From Desulfuromonadales bacterium (GTDB taxonomy: Bacteria; Desulfobacterota; Desulfuromonadia; Desulfuromonadales; BM103): a stretch of 35,218 nt of DNA. The position numbers were made by a program, and so were the translations under genes. Where the stretch lies: assembly GCA_023701265.1 (NCBI GenBank), contig JAMPXI010000012.1:1-35218 (forward strand), written 5' to 3'. Under the pieces are notes generated by a model. The model saw only the letters and a list, made by a program, of their open reading frames with translations. It had not been told where the DNA came from and did not search any database. How positions within the stretch are numbered: the first letter of the stretch is position 1; each line of letters begins with the position of its first letter. This document shows positions 24,561-32,985 of the stretch, in pieces.

Positions 24561-25501
24561 GCGGCTGCCTCGCTGGTTAAGGGGAACACGGCCATCACCA
24601 CGGTGCCGCCTCCCGGCCAGGATCTGATTTGCAGCGATCCGCCAGCATCCGCGATCCGTTCCCGCATGCCGGAGATGCCGATTCCCGGAGGATGCCCACT
24701 GCTAACCTCACGCCGACTGTCGGGTTCAAACCCCACCCCGTCGTCTTCGACCGTGAGTGTCAGCTGTCCGTCCCGTGGCAATAGATCAACTCCCACTCGG
24801 CTGGCCTGGGCGTGTTTGGCGACATTATTGAGACTTTCCTGGCAGACCCGATACACGGCAAGCGCAATCTCTCCCGGTAAATTGATCTCCAGCTCCGTAA
24901 GATTGATTATAACCCTTATCTCTGGATGACTTAGTCTGAACTGCTCGAGATGCCAGTGCAAGGTCGGGACCAGGCCGAGGTTGTCGATCATGGCCGGACG
25001 CAACTGGGCGGTGACGTCTCGCACATGCGCTCCGAGCTGGGCGATCATCAGGCTGAGCCGCTGGCACTGGGCATCCAGCTGTACGTGGCCGGCGGGGAGG
25101 GAATTCTTCAAGGTCTCAATCCCCAGCTGCACGGCTCCGAGCGTCTGGCCGAATTCATCGTGAAGCTCCCGTGCCAGAGTCTTGCGCGTCGCCTCTTCGC
25201 CCCGGATCAACTGGCGTGACAGGCGCCGGATCTCTGCCTCCGAGCGCTGGCGTTCCTGCCAGAAGGGCCGGTACAGAAAAAAATAGGCCGGGGAGAGGAT
25301 GACCAGCAGAATGCAGGAGTCGAGCAGCGCCTCCGTCCCGTCGCCCATCCGCGGCAGCAGGTTGATCAGCAGCATGTCAAGGATTTCGGCGGCAAAGATG
25401 ATGACCGCCATGATGGCCAACAGCTGGTTGGGAGACAGAGCGAACAACCGTCGAGCAAGCGGGCTGCTGTGTCGAGGGGTGGAGCGTTCCTGATCCGGCA
25501 T
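24557..25501 (-). CDS. NarX/DesK-type membrane sensor histidine kinase
   Basis: A 314-residue kinase. Two membrane helices (about 27-48 and 58-77) with only a short loop between them, so it has no real periplasmic sensor domain and may sense within the membrane. Then a HisKA_3 dimerisation helix with the phosphorylated His in ARELHDEFGQTLG, an N-box-like CQESLNNVAKHA and DDGVGF/GIGISGMRER ATP-binding motifs. The start has only a weak GGAA ribosome site, and a GC hairpin (25513-25540) lies just upstream and may limit translation. It forms a pair with the downstream regulator. Confidence 0.9.
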   Translation of the reverse strand: MPDQERSTPRHSSPLARRLFALSPNQLLAIMAVIIFAAEILDMLLINLLPRMGDGTEALLDSCILLVILSPAYFFLYRPFWQERQRSEAEIRRLSRQLIRGEEATRKTLARELHDEFGQTLGAVQLGIETLKNSLPAGHVQLDAQCQRLSLMIAQLGAHVRDVTAQLRPAMIDNLGLVPTLHWHLEQFRLSHPEIRVIINLTELEINLPGEIALAVYRVCQESLNNVAKHAQASRVGVDLLPRDGQLTLTVEDDGVGFEPDSRREVSSGHPPGIGISGMRERIADAGGSLQIRSWPGGGTVVMAVFPLTSEAAA

Positions 25502-25637
25502 AAGTCAATTCCGGCCGGCGCGCTTTGGTCCGCACCGGCCTTTGAGGTGTCAGCTTACAAGGAGAGCACAAATATCACTGTTGCAGCGGCCGTACAAGGT
25601 CTCTGTTGCCAGCCAGGAGGGGTGCTGCGGGAGCTGT

Positions 25638-26798
25638 TCAGTCCTTGACCAGGCGCTTCAGACCCAGTTTTATCTGGGCCGCAGCCATTGGCAGCAACCG
25701 CCCCTTCTCCCGCAGGATGCGCGTGAACATCAATCCCCTGTTGAGCGGCGGCCGCGGTCGCTGCCGGCGCTCGACCAGGCGCAGGGCCTGCTGCGGGCAG
25801 GCATCGATGCAGGCGCCGCAGCCGAGACAGACCTTGCCGTCCACCCGCACGGTGCGCTCCGCCTGCAACGGCCGGATGCAGGCGGCGTTGCAGGCCTTGA
25901 GGCATTTCCCGCACAGGGTACAGGCCGCCGCGTCCACTTCGGCCAGAAAGGGCGTCTTGGCGATACCGTCCGGGAACCCCGACTGGATGCCGGCCATCAG
26001 CTCGCAGCAGCAGGAGCAGCAGTTGCAGATGAAGGACGGCTCCTCGCGGATGTTGTCGGTGACGTGGGTGAGGTTGTAGCTGCGGGCGGTGTCGAGGATG
26101 GCGAGCAGCTCATCGGTGCTCTTCTCCTCCATGAAACCGCGCCTTGCCAGGAAGCGGGCGCCCTTGCCGAGGGCGATGCAGAGCCCTTCCGCCGGCGCTC
26201 CCTTGGCGCAGGTCTCGCCGAGGTGCTCGCGCTGATGGCGGCAGAAGCACATCCCCGCCGCGCCGAACCCGGCTTCACACACGATCCGGCGAGCGTCCTC
26301 CCAGCTGGTCACCGTCGAGCTCACCGGGATTCTGTCTTCGTAGACCAGGGCGCGGGTCAGCTGGGTCGCTGAGCCGAAAAACTCTTCCGCCTGTCCCGGC
26401 CGCACCTTGCGCAGGTACTCGTGCATCAGGCGCGCCACCTCGGCCATCGGCAGATCAGTGCGCTTTTTCATGAAGGTGGATTCGAAGAACCCGATCAGCC
26501 CCGGCATCAGCATCCAGTAGACGGTGTCGCCACAGGGCATGTCGGCCACCAGCCCCTTGTCGGCCATTCGCTCCAGCTTCGGCAGTAGTTCATTGGCGGG
26601 GATCCCGGTGAGGGCGGCCAACTCGGTGCAGGTCGCCTCCGCCAGGGGGAAGCATGCGGCGATGGCGGCTTCCTCCTCGCTGAACAGCAGGGCCAGGATC
26701 TCGCGCAGTTGCTGGTTGTCGACCAGGCCGACCGGATAGCGGTTGAGCCGGTCAATCAGGGGGACCAGGTGCGCTTTGCCGGAGATCAGATGGCCCAT
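25638..26798 (-). CDS. 4Fe-4S binding protein with cysteine-cluster motif
   Basis: A 386-residue soluble protein. The N-terminal part (about 1-110) reads like a winged helix; a central part has GMCFCRHQREHLGETC and a dense ICNCCSCCCELM; the C-terminal part carries two ferredoxin motifs (CTLCGKCLKACNAAC and CLGCGACIDACPQQAL) for two 4Fe-4S clusters. Proteins with this layout occur in anaerobic bacteria next to electron-transfer genes, usually without assigned function. It probably passes electrons, with the cysteine block as an extra metal site. It stands alone between the kinase pair and the pseudouridine synthase; the start has a poor ribosome site. Confidence 0.8.
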   Translation of the reverse strand: MGHLISGKAHLVPLIDRLNRYPVGLVDNQQLREILALLFSEEEAAIAACFPLAEATCTELAALTGIPANELLPKLERMADKGLVADMPCGDTVYWMLMPGLIGFFESTFMKKRTDLPMAEVARLMHEYLRKVRPGQAEEFFGSATQLTRALVYEDRIPVSSTVTSWEDARRIVCEAGFGAAGMCFCRHQREHLGETCAKGAPAEGLCIALGKGARFLARRGFMEEKSTDELLAILDTARSYNLTHVTDNIREEPSFICNCCSCCCELMAGIQSGFPDGIAKTPFLAEVDAAACTLCGKCLKACNAACIRPLQAERTVRVDGKVCLGCGACIDACPQQALRLVERRQRPRPPLNRGLMFTRILREKGRLLPMAAAQIKLGLKRLVKD

Positions 26799-26867
26799 GC
26801 GGCTGCCTGCATCACCGGTTTGCCCTTGGCGAAAGTCCGCTGCAAAGACAATCCGGGTTTTGGCTGG

Positions 26868-27572
26868 TCAGCTGAAAAAGGTTTTGAAATAGGCAGGAAT
26901 TTTTGCCTCAAAGGTCATCTCTCCTTTGGTGTGGGGATGCAATATGGTTATGGAGACCGCATGAAGTGCCAGTCTCATGATCCCCTTTTCCTTTTTCCCA
27001 TACGTTTTATCTCCGACGACCGGCCGGCCTTTTTCTGAAAAATGGGCGCGGATCTGATTCTTTCTGCCGGTAAGGAGATCGATTTCAAGCAGACTGTACT
27101 CTTTTGATTCTTTCAGAACCCTGTACCCGGTCCTGGCAAGCTTGCCTTTTTCAGGATCATCGACAGAATACATTCGATGAATGCTGTTTTCCGCGAGATA
27201 GGAAGTAATGATGCCCTCCTTCTCAGGGAGTGTCCCATGCACCACTGCACAGTACGTTTTTTTGAATTTCTGCCACTCGTCCTGAAGGAAACGCTTGGCG
27301 GTTTCCGTTTTGGCAAAAACCAGCACCCCGGAAGTGTCCCTATCCAGACGATGCACGATAAATATGCGATTTTTTGATTTCTGATTCCCTTTGCGGACAT
27401 ACTCGTTCAAGAGATAATAAGCCGTGTTTTCTTTGATTTTATCAGTGCTTACCGTCAATAAACCATTCGTTTTATTGACAACCAGAATGTCACGGTCCTC
27501 ATAGAGAATGGTAAGCCCCCTTGGCTGGTACTTTTTAGGGGGGCTTTTAAAGGTCTTCTGGCTTTCATGCAT
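26868..27572 (-). CDS. RluA-family pseudouridine synthase
   Basis: A 234-residue pseudouridine synthase of the RluA/RsuA superfamily. The catalytic loop is IVHRLDRDTSGVLVFAK, with the invariant Asp in RLDRDTSG; LLTGRKNQIRAHF and GDKTYG are further family motifs. It lacks an S4 domain. It isomerises uridines in rRNA or tRNA; the exact target cannot be told from sequence. Base composition is far more AT-rich than its neighbours and codon use differs, pointing to acquisition from a low-GC donor. A small open frame overlaps its start. Confidence 0.9.
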   Translation of the reverse strand: MHESQKTFKSPPKKYQPRGLTILYEDRDILVVNKTNGLLTVSTDKIKENTAYYLLNEYVRKGNQKSKNRIFIVHRLDRDTSGVLVFAKTETAKRFLQDEWQKFKKTYCAVVHGTLPEKEGIITSYLAENSIHRMYSVDDPEKGKLARTGYRVLKESKEYSLLEIDLLTGRKNQIRAHFSEKGRPVVGDKTYGKKEKGIMRLALHAVSITILHPHTKGEMTFEAKIPAYFKTFFS

Positions 27573-27672
27573 AATGTTTATTTGAGAATGCTCCCCGGGG
27601 ATACATCTCTTCCGCCTTTCCGTTTACGAACCGATACCGGGCATTCTCGCAGGTTTCCCCGCATAACGCCAT
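27565..27672 (-). CDS. Small open frame overlapping the pseudouridine synthase start (uncertain)
   Basis: A 35-residue frame starting MALCGETCENARYRF and ending SNKHYA; its TGA overlaps the first codons of the pseudouridine synthase gene, as in coupled genes. The frame remains open further upstream into the lipoprotein gene. The ribosome site is weak. It may be a small gene or the end of a gene lost when the AT-rich segment arrived. Confidence 0.25.
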   Translation of the reverse strand: MALCGETCENARYRFVNGKAEEMYPRGAFSNKHYA

Positions 27673-27713
27673 AAACGTAGTTCCGACCCCGGCAGACGCA
27701 GACGTCTTTCCGG

Positions 27714-28358
27714 TCAGATCAGCCCCTGCTGGCGCAGATCCCGGGCGACGGTCTTGATGAAGTCGGCGACCAGCTTCTGCAGGTCGGATTCGATGACGGT
27801 TTCCAGTTGGGCCGACCAGATCAGCTCGCCGGATTTGGCTTCGTAGAGATTGGCCTCGATGGTGGCAACCTCGTACTGGGTGACGGTCGGCGGTTCGTAG
27901 ATAATCTCAGAGCAGCAGCGGTCGTAATAGCTCCCCCAGTGGCGATAGTAGGAGGGGTATGAGTAGCCCCGGGTCGGCCAGCTGCCGTATTCGCTGATCC
28001 GTCCGGGCGTTACCACTTCCTCGGTACGGGTGCCGACTAACCGGGTGATCAGCATGCTGTCGGCGCCGTTCTTCTTCATCCACGCGTCGACCTCTTTGCT
28101 GTCGGCTTTCTGCGCATCAGGGAGATCCTTGTAGCTCGGGATGCCGTTGACGCCGTAGCTTTCCAACTCCTGCGCGAACTGGGTCTCGAACATGCGCCGG
28201 TTGATTTCGCTTTTGGACACGCCGACCAGGTAGACCTTGCTGATCTGTCCCTGGAAATCGGGACTCCTCCACGAGCCGCTGAGCGTGGTGCTGGAACAGC
28301 CGGCGAGAAGTGCGGCGACGATGATCGGAAACAACCAGTGTGAGATTTTGCGGATCAT
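27714..28358 (-). CDS. Outer-membrane lipoprotein, DUF4136-like
   Basis: A 214-residue lipoprotein: hydrophobic signal and lipobox LLAGC near residue 20, then a mixed alpha/beta body with VYLVGVSKSEINRRMFE and a closing region (SAQLETVIESDLQKLVADFIKTV in parts) resembling DUF4136-type lipoproteins. A tyrosine-rich stretch (GYSYPSYYRHWGSYYDRCC, about 131-149) is unusual. AAGGAGGAG precedes the chosen ATG 28358; an in-frame ATG 11 codons earlier has no such site. Role unknown; possibly envelope maintenance. Confidence 0.75.
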   Translation of the reverse strand: MIRKISHWLFPIIVAALLAGCSSTTLSGSWRSPDFQGQISKVYLVGVSKSEINRRMFETQFAQELESYGVNGIPSYKDLPDAQKADSKEVDAWMKKNGADSMLITRLVGTRTEEVVTPGRISEYGSWPTRGYSYPSYYRHWGSYYDRCCSEIIYEPPTVTQYEVATIEANLYEAKSGELIWSAQLETVIESDLQKLVADFIKTVARDLRQQGLI

Positions 28359-28653
28359 GGTTTGCTCCTCCTTGCCGTCGGGAAAAGCCATCAGCCCGCG
28401 GCGCTAAGGGGCACCCTTTGCCCCTTCTGTAACAAGTATAATGTGAAAACCGGGAAAGCAAAACGGGAAGGGGGTTATTGACGTATTTTGTAATGCCACC
28501 GGCTGCGAGCGGATATACTCTCCGTGTGTCACCATCAGGTTCCCCCGGCGGCCTGGCCATGCCGTCGACTCCCGCATCCGCGCTGTTCATCCTCTGCGGC
28601 GGTGTCTGCCGGATCGGCAGGGACGGGGAAGCCAACGTGAAAGGAGAAGGGTG
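28359..28653. other. Divergent intergenic region
   Basis: This 295-base gap separates the lipoprotein gene (minus) from the glycosylase gene (plus) and must hold both promoters. A TATAAT on the plus strand (28437-28442) and a TATACT-like box on the minus strand overlap there, but no well-spaced -35 box is seen for either. Confidence 0.35.
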
Positions 28654-29271
28654 ATGGCGAGTAATGAAGAGTGCGTGAAAAACCGGTGCGCATGGTGCGG
28701 CGACCATCCCCTCTACGTGGCGTACCACGACGACGAATGGGGTGTGCCTGCTCATGATGACCGGCACCTCTTTGAAATGCTGCTCCTGGAGGGTGCCCAG
28801 GCAGGGCTGAGCTGGTTGACCATCCTCAAGAAGCGGGAAAACTTCCGAAAAGCGTTTCACGGCTTCGATCCCCGGAAGATCGCCGCCTATTCCCAGGCGG
28901 ACATTCAGCGCCTGCTTGCCGATCCCGGCATTGTGCGCAACCGTCTCAAAATAGAATCCGCGATCCGGAACGCGCGGAGCGTGCTGGCGATCCAGGAGGA
29001 ATTCGGGACGCTGGATGCATTTCTTTGGCGGCATGTCGATGGCATCCCCCGTCAGAACGAGTGGCAATCGATGGCGGAACTGCCGGCACGGACCGGGCAG
29101 TCCGATGCGTTGAGCAAAGAACTGAAGCGCCGCGGCTGCAACTTTGTGGGTTCGACGATCTGTTATGCGTTCATGCAGGCCGTTGGCATGGTCAATGACC
29201 ACACCACGGACTGCTTCCGACACGAGGAGATTCGCCTTGACGCGCGCGGGCGGTTTTCGGATGGTCGTTGA
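28654..29271 (+). CDS. tag: DNA-3-methyladenine glycosylase I
   Basis: A 205-residue Tag protein, close to the usual ~190. It removes 3-methyladenine from alkylated DNA in base-excision repair. Signatures: CAWCGDHPLYVAYHDDEWGVP at the N-terminus (seen as CAWCGDHP and YHDDEWGVP), EGAQAGLSW and the C-terminal NDHTTDCFRH; the cysteines and histidines at the two ends form the zinc site known in E. coli Tag. ATG 28654 is preferred over GTG 28651 because AGGAG is seven bases away. A bidirectional terminator follows immediately. Confidence 0.95.
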   Translation: MASNEECVKNRCAWCGDHPLYVAYHDDEWGVPAHDDRHLFEMLLLEGAQAGLSWLTILKKRENFRKAFHGFDPRKIAAYSQADIQRLLADPGIVRNRLKIESAIRNARSVLAIQEEFGTLDAFLWRHVDGIPRQNEWQSMAELPARTGQSDALSKELKRRGCNFVGSTICYAFMQAVGMVNDHTTDCFRHEEIRLDARGRFSDGR

Positions 29272-29311
29272 AAAGCCGCCTTGATCGGCAGGGTGCTGAC
29301 AAGACGGCTTT
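29272..29311. terminator. Bidirectional terminator between tag and the DUF309 gene
   Basis: AAAGCCGCCTTG (29272-29283) pairs with CAAGACGGCTTT (29300-29311) with one mismatch; A/T flanks occur on both sides. The right arm overlaps the stop codon of the minus-strand gene. Confidence 0.65.
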
Positions 29312-29861
29312 ATTGTCCGCCCGGTTCCGGGTCGGGGAAGTGCAGCACGATCCGCGGGAATTCGCCGCAGTCCTCGCGCAGGCAGCGTTGCGCCTCGGCC
29401 ATCAGTGGCGCAACCTCGATACCGAGATAGAATTCCTCGGCCCCCGCCAGCTTTTCGCAGGCGGCGACCGTCAGCGATTGCGCGCCGCCCGGCGAGTCGA
29501 TGACCCGCTTGAGCTGGGCAACGGCCAACTGGATCAACCCCTGGACAAAGATGCCGCATCGGGTCTCCCGCGCCCCGGCCGCCAGCCAGACCGCCTCCAG
29601 GGCGTCGTGCGCCTCCCACCAGTAGCCGTGATTGAACAGATCGATGCCGTACAGGTACGGTTCGCAGTCGGGCCAGTCGTCGGGGGTGAAGTGCGGCAGA
29701 TAGTCCTCGTCCGCATTGAACGAGTGTCCGCCCGGGTCGGTGCGCGGGTGCGGGTGCGGGAGAGCTCCGCCGGCTTGAAAGGGGAGGTAGCGATAGGGCG
29801 GAAAAGGGCGCCGGGTATAGCGCGGCGGATCGGTGTTGGTGTGAAGCGAATGGTTGGGCAT
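29310..29861 (-). CDS. DUF309 family protein
   Basis: A 183-residue protein with the DUF309 core (LFNHGYWWEAHDALEAVW, about residues 75-92, then GIFVQGLIQLAVAQLK). DUF309 proteins are small helical proteins of unknown function with a conserved E-x-H-D pattern that might bind metal. The first ~60 residues are proline-rich and low in conservation, so translation may begin later; no strong ribosome site is seen before ATG 29861. Confidence 0.8.
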   Translation of the reverse strand: MPNHSLHTNTDPPRYTRRPFPPYRYLPFQAGGALPHPHPRTDPGGHSFNADEDYLPHFTPDDWPDCEPYLYGIDLFNHGYWWEAHDALEAVWLAAGARETRCGIFVQGLIQLAVAQLKRVIDSPGGAQSLTVAACEKLAGAEEFYLGIEVAPLMAEAQRCLREDCGEFPRIVLHFPDPEPGGQ

Positions 29862-30032
29862 GCTTCAATAATAATACGAAAACCGCGGGGGAGCACGCCC
29901 GGACCGCGCTGAACCCTTTGCCTACCCCCTCCGCACCATCTGCCCAATTCTTAATCATAGCCACCCGCCAACGCCACCGTCCACTCACGCAAACTCCCGC
30001 GAAAACCAGCCCAGATGCCACTTTATTGAACT
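29862..30032. other. Region upstream of the nifH promoter
   Basis: No gene is seen. I found neither a NifA-type TGT-N10-ACA site nor an NtrC-type palindrome here, so the activator of the nifH promoter may use a different site. Confidence 0.4.
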
Positions 30033-30048
30033 TGGCACGCCCCATGCT
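30033..30048 (+). promoter_or_regulatory. Sigma-54 promoter of the nif operon
   Basis: TGGCACGCCCCATGCT matches the consensus, with GG (30034-30035) and GC (30046-30047) ten bases apart. The start of transcription would be near 30059, giving a leader of about 245 bases before nifH. Confidence 0.85.
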
Positions 30049-30068
30049 AAAAAGAAGGTAACGATGAT

Positions 30069-30147
30069 GGGCACGCTGTGGTGCCCGTTGTGCGACTCAA
30101 GGCAAAGACGCCCGTACGGTTGATCGACCGGCGGGTTTTTCTATTTT
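30069..30147 (+). terminator. First leader structures of nifH: hairpin and terminator T1
   Basis: A hairpin GGGCAC/GTGCCC (30069-30074 with 30081-30086) has a six-base loop GCTGTG. It is followed by a terminator-like stem (30111-30120 with 30127-30135; CCCG and CGGT blocks, small internal loop) and the T-rich run at 30136-30147. Confidence 0.6.
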
Positions 30148-30158
30148 GCAGCAGATGA

Positions 30159-31184
<1,026 letters not shown>

Positions 31185-31197
31185 AAAGCTTTTTATA

Positions 31198-31233
31198 AGT
31201 CTTATAGGTCTCATGGGTCCGATAGGACCTATG
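31198..31233 (+). repeat. Four tandem degenerate nonamers between nifH and nifD
   Basis: AGTCTTATA, GGTCTCATG, GGTCCGATA and GGACCTATG follow each other without gap, fitting GGTCYYATR. They fill most of the 64-base gap and end just before the nifD ribosome site AAAGGAG (31236-31242). Confidence 0.6.
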
Positions 31234-31248
31234 CCAAAGGAGTTTGAT

Positions 31249-32694
31249 ATGTCCGAAAAAATACGAAAAGTCGACGGCATCACCAAGGAATCGACCCAGG
31301 CGATGATCGACGAGGCGCTGGCGGCCTACCCGGAGAAGGGCCGCAAGAAACGCGCGCCGCACCTGGCGCCCAATGACCAGTCCTCCGGCAAGTCGTGCGT
31401 CAAGTCGAACAAGAAGACCGTCCCCGGCGTGATGAGCGCCCGCGGCTGTGCCTATGCCGGCGCCAAAGGGGTGGTCTGGGGGCCGATCCGCGACATGGTC
31501 CACGTCTCCCACGGCCCGGTCGGCTGCGGCTGGTACTCGTGGGGGACGCGCCGCAACCTGATGAGCGGAATCAACGGCGTCACCCAGTTCGGCATGATGT
31601 TCACCTCCGATTTCCAGGAGAAGGACATCGTCTACGGCGGCGACAAGAAGCTCAAGACGCTGCTGGAGGAGGCCAAGGGACTCTTCCCGCTGGCCAAGGG
31701 GATCTCGGTCCTCTCCGAATGCCCGGTCGGCCTGATCGGCGACGACATCAACTCCGTGGCCAAGCAATCGGCCAAGGAGCTGGATCTGCCGATCATCCCC
31801 TGCAACTGCGAGGGCTTTCGCGGGGTCTCCCAGTCGCTCGGGCACCACATCAGCAACGACACGATCCGCGACTACATCATCGAGACCCGCGAGTTCAGCG
31901 AGCCGGAAACGCCTTACGACATCGCCCTGATCGGCGACTACAACATCGGCGGCGACGTCTGGTCGGCCAAAGCGCTGCTCGAGGAGATCGGCCTGAACGT
32001 CAAGTCGGTCTGGACCGGCGACGGCGAGATGGAGAAGATCGCCGCCACCCACAAGGTCAAGCTCAACCTGATCCACTGCTACCGCTCCATGAACTACATG
32101 TGCAAGGTCATGGAAGAGAAGTACGGAATCCCCTGGCTGGAGTTCAACTTCTTCGGCCCGACCAAGATCCGCGAGAGCCTGCGGGCCATCGGCGCGCGCT
32201 TCGACGTGACCATCCAGGAGAAGGTCGAACAGGTCATCGCCAAGTACGACCCGATCATGCAGGCGATCATCGACGAATACCGGCCGCGCCTCGATGGCAA
32301 GAAGGTCATGCTGCTGGTCGGCGGGCTGCGCCCGCGCCACACCATCGGCGCCTACGAGGATCTGGGGATGGAGTGCATCGGCTCCGGCTACGAGTTCGCC
32401 CACACCGACGACTACGACCGCACCGCCCCGGAAATGCCGGAAGCGACGGTGGTTTACGACGACCCGTCGGAGTACGAGCTGGAGCAGTTCGTCGACAGGC
32501 TCAAACCCGACCTGATCGGCAGCGGCATCAAGGAGAAGTACGTGTTCCAGAAGATGGGGATACCGTTCCGGCAGATGCACAGTTGGGATTATTCGGGCCC
32601 GTATCATGGCTATCAGGGGTTCTCGGTCTTTGCGAGAGATGTGGATATGGCGGTGAATAGTCCCACCTGGAAGCTGGTGCAATCACCATACTAG
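31249..32694 (+). CDS. nifD: Nitrogenase molybdenum-iron protein alpha chain NifD
   Basis: A 481-residue NifD. P-cluster cysteines: Cys67 (RGCAYAG), Cys93 ([10 protein letters not shown]) and Cys158 ([11 protein letters not shown]). FeMo-cofactor ligands: Cys277 ([10 protein letters not shown]) and His444 (QMHSWDYSG); the His199/His200 pair (LGHHISND) includes the residue near the cofactor. Together these indicate a molybdenum nitrogenase, and length and absence of an anfD/vnfD-type neighbour (no anfG/vnfG) agree. The start at 31249 follows AAAGGAG; the in-frame region upstream is the nonamer repeat. Between nifD and nifK lie two palindromic elements. Confidence 0.97.
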   Translation: MSEKIRKVDGITKESTQAMIDEALAAYPEKGRKKRAPHLAPNDQSSGKSCVKSNKKTVPGVMSARGCAYAGAKGVVWGPIRDMVHVSHGPVGCGWYSWGTRRNLMSGINGVTQFGMMFTSDFQEKDIVYGGDKKLKTLLEEAKGLFPLAKGISVLSECPVGLIGDDINSVAKQSAKELDLPIIPCNCEGFRGVSQSLGHHISNDTIRDYIIETREFSEPETPYDIALIGDYNIGGDVWSAKALLEEIGLNVKSVWTGDGEMEKIAATHKVKLNLIHCYRSMNYMCKVMEEKYGIPWLEFNFFGPTKIRESLRAIGARFDVTIQEKVEQVIAKYDPIMQAIIDEYRPRLDGKKVMLLVGGLRPRHTIGAYEDLGMECIGSGYEFAHTDDYDRTAPEMPEATVVYDDPSEYELEQFVDRLKPDLIGSGIKEKYVFQKMGIPFRQMHSWDYSGPYHGYQGFSVFARDVDMAVNSPTWKLVQSPY

Positions 32695-32699
32695 TGGGG

Positions 32700-32820
32700 A
32701 GCGCCCGCTTTTCCGCCAGGACGGCGTTCCCTTCGTCATCGCTTGTGCGACGTAGCTGTCGCTACGCCTCCGCGCTCTTCCTCGGCGCCACCGCCCTGAC
32801 GAAAAATCGAACGCCCGGCG
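32700..32820 (+). repeat. Palindromic intergenic element, copy 2 (nifD-nifK, proximal)
   Basis: An imperfect palindrome centred on GTAGC-TGTC-GCTAC (32752-32765). Arms TTTTCCGCCAGGACGG (32709-32724) and CCGCCCTGACGAAAA (32791-32805) pair almost fully. It begins six bases after the nifD stop. Core CTTGTGCGACGTAG...CTACGCCTCCGCG is shared with the other copies. Confidence 0.75.
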
Positions 32821-32850
32821 GGAATTTGAAAAAGGGACAATTACTAACTT

Positions 32851-32968
32851 GAACGAGGAATTTTTCGTGAGAACTAGGAAGGCAAGCGGTGACGCGGAGG
32901 CGTACCGGAAGGTACGTCGCACAAGGAGCCGCGCAGGCTGACGCCGGTATCGCGGAAAAGGACCGTTC
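32851..32968 (-). repeat. Palindromic intergenic element, copy 3 (nifD-nifK, distal, inverted)
   Basis: Same family as copies 2 and 4 but in opposite orientation, centred on CGTACC-GGAA-GGTACG (32901-32916). Its reverse complement aligns with copy 4 along most of its length (CCTTTTCCG, CGGCGTCAGCC, CCTTGTGCG, TACGCCTCCGCGT, ACGAAAAATT). It ends 18 bases before the nifK start and just before its ribosome site. Confidence 0.75.
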
Positions 32969-32985
32969 CCCGAAGGAGATCTATC

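Noticed and set aside
26815-26870. Plus-strand fragments resembling GEMM blocks (GCGAAAG, GCAAAG, CCGGGTTTT).
   Set aside because: Block order and spacing are wrong and no plus-strand gene follows.
28117-30045. A 642-residue minus-strand open frame.
   Set aside because: It overlaps the lipoprotein, tag and DUF309 genes and is arginine- and proline-rich without any domain.
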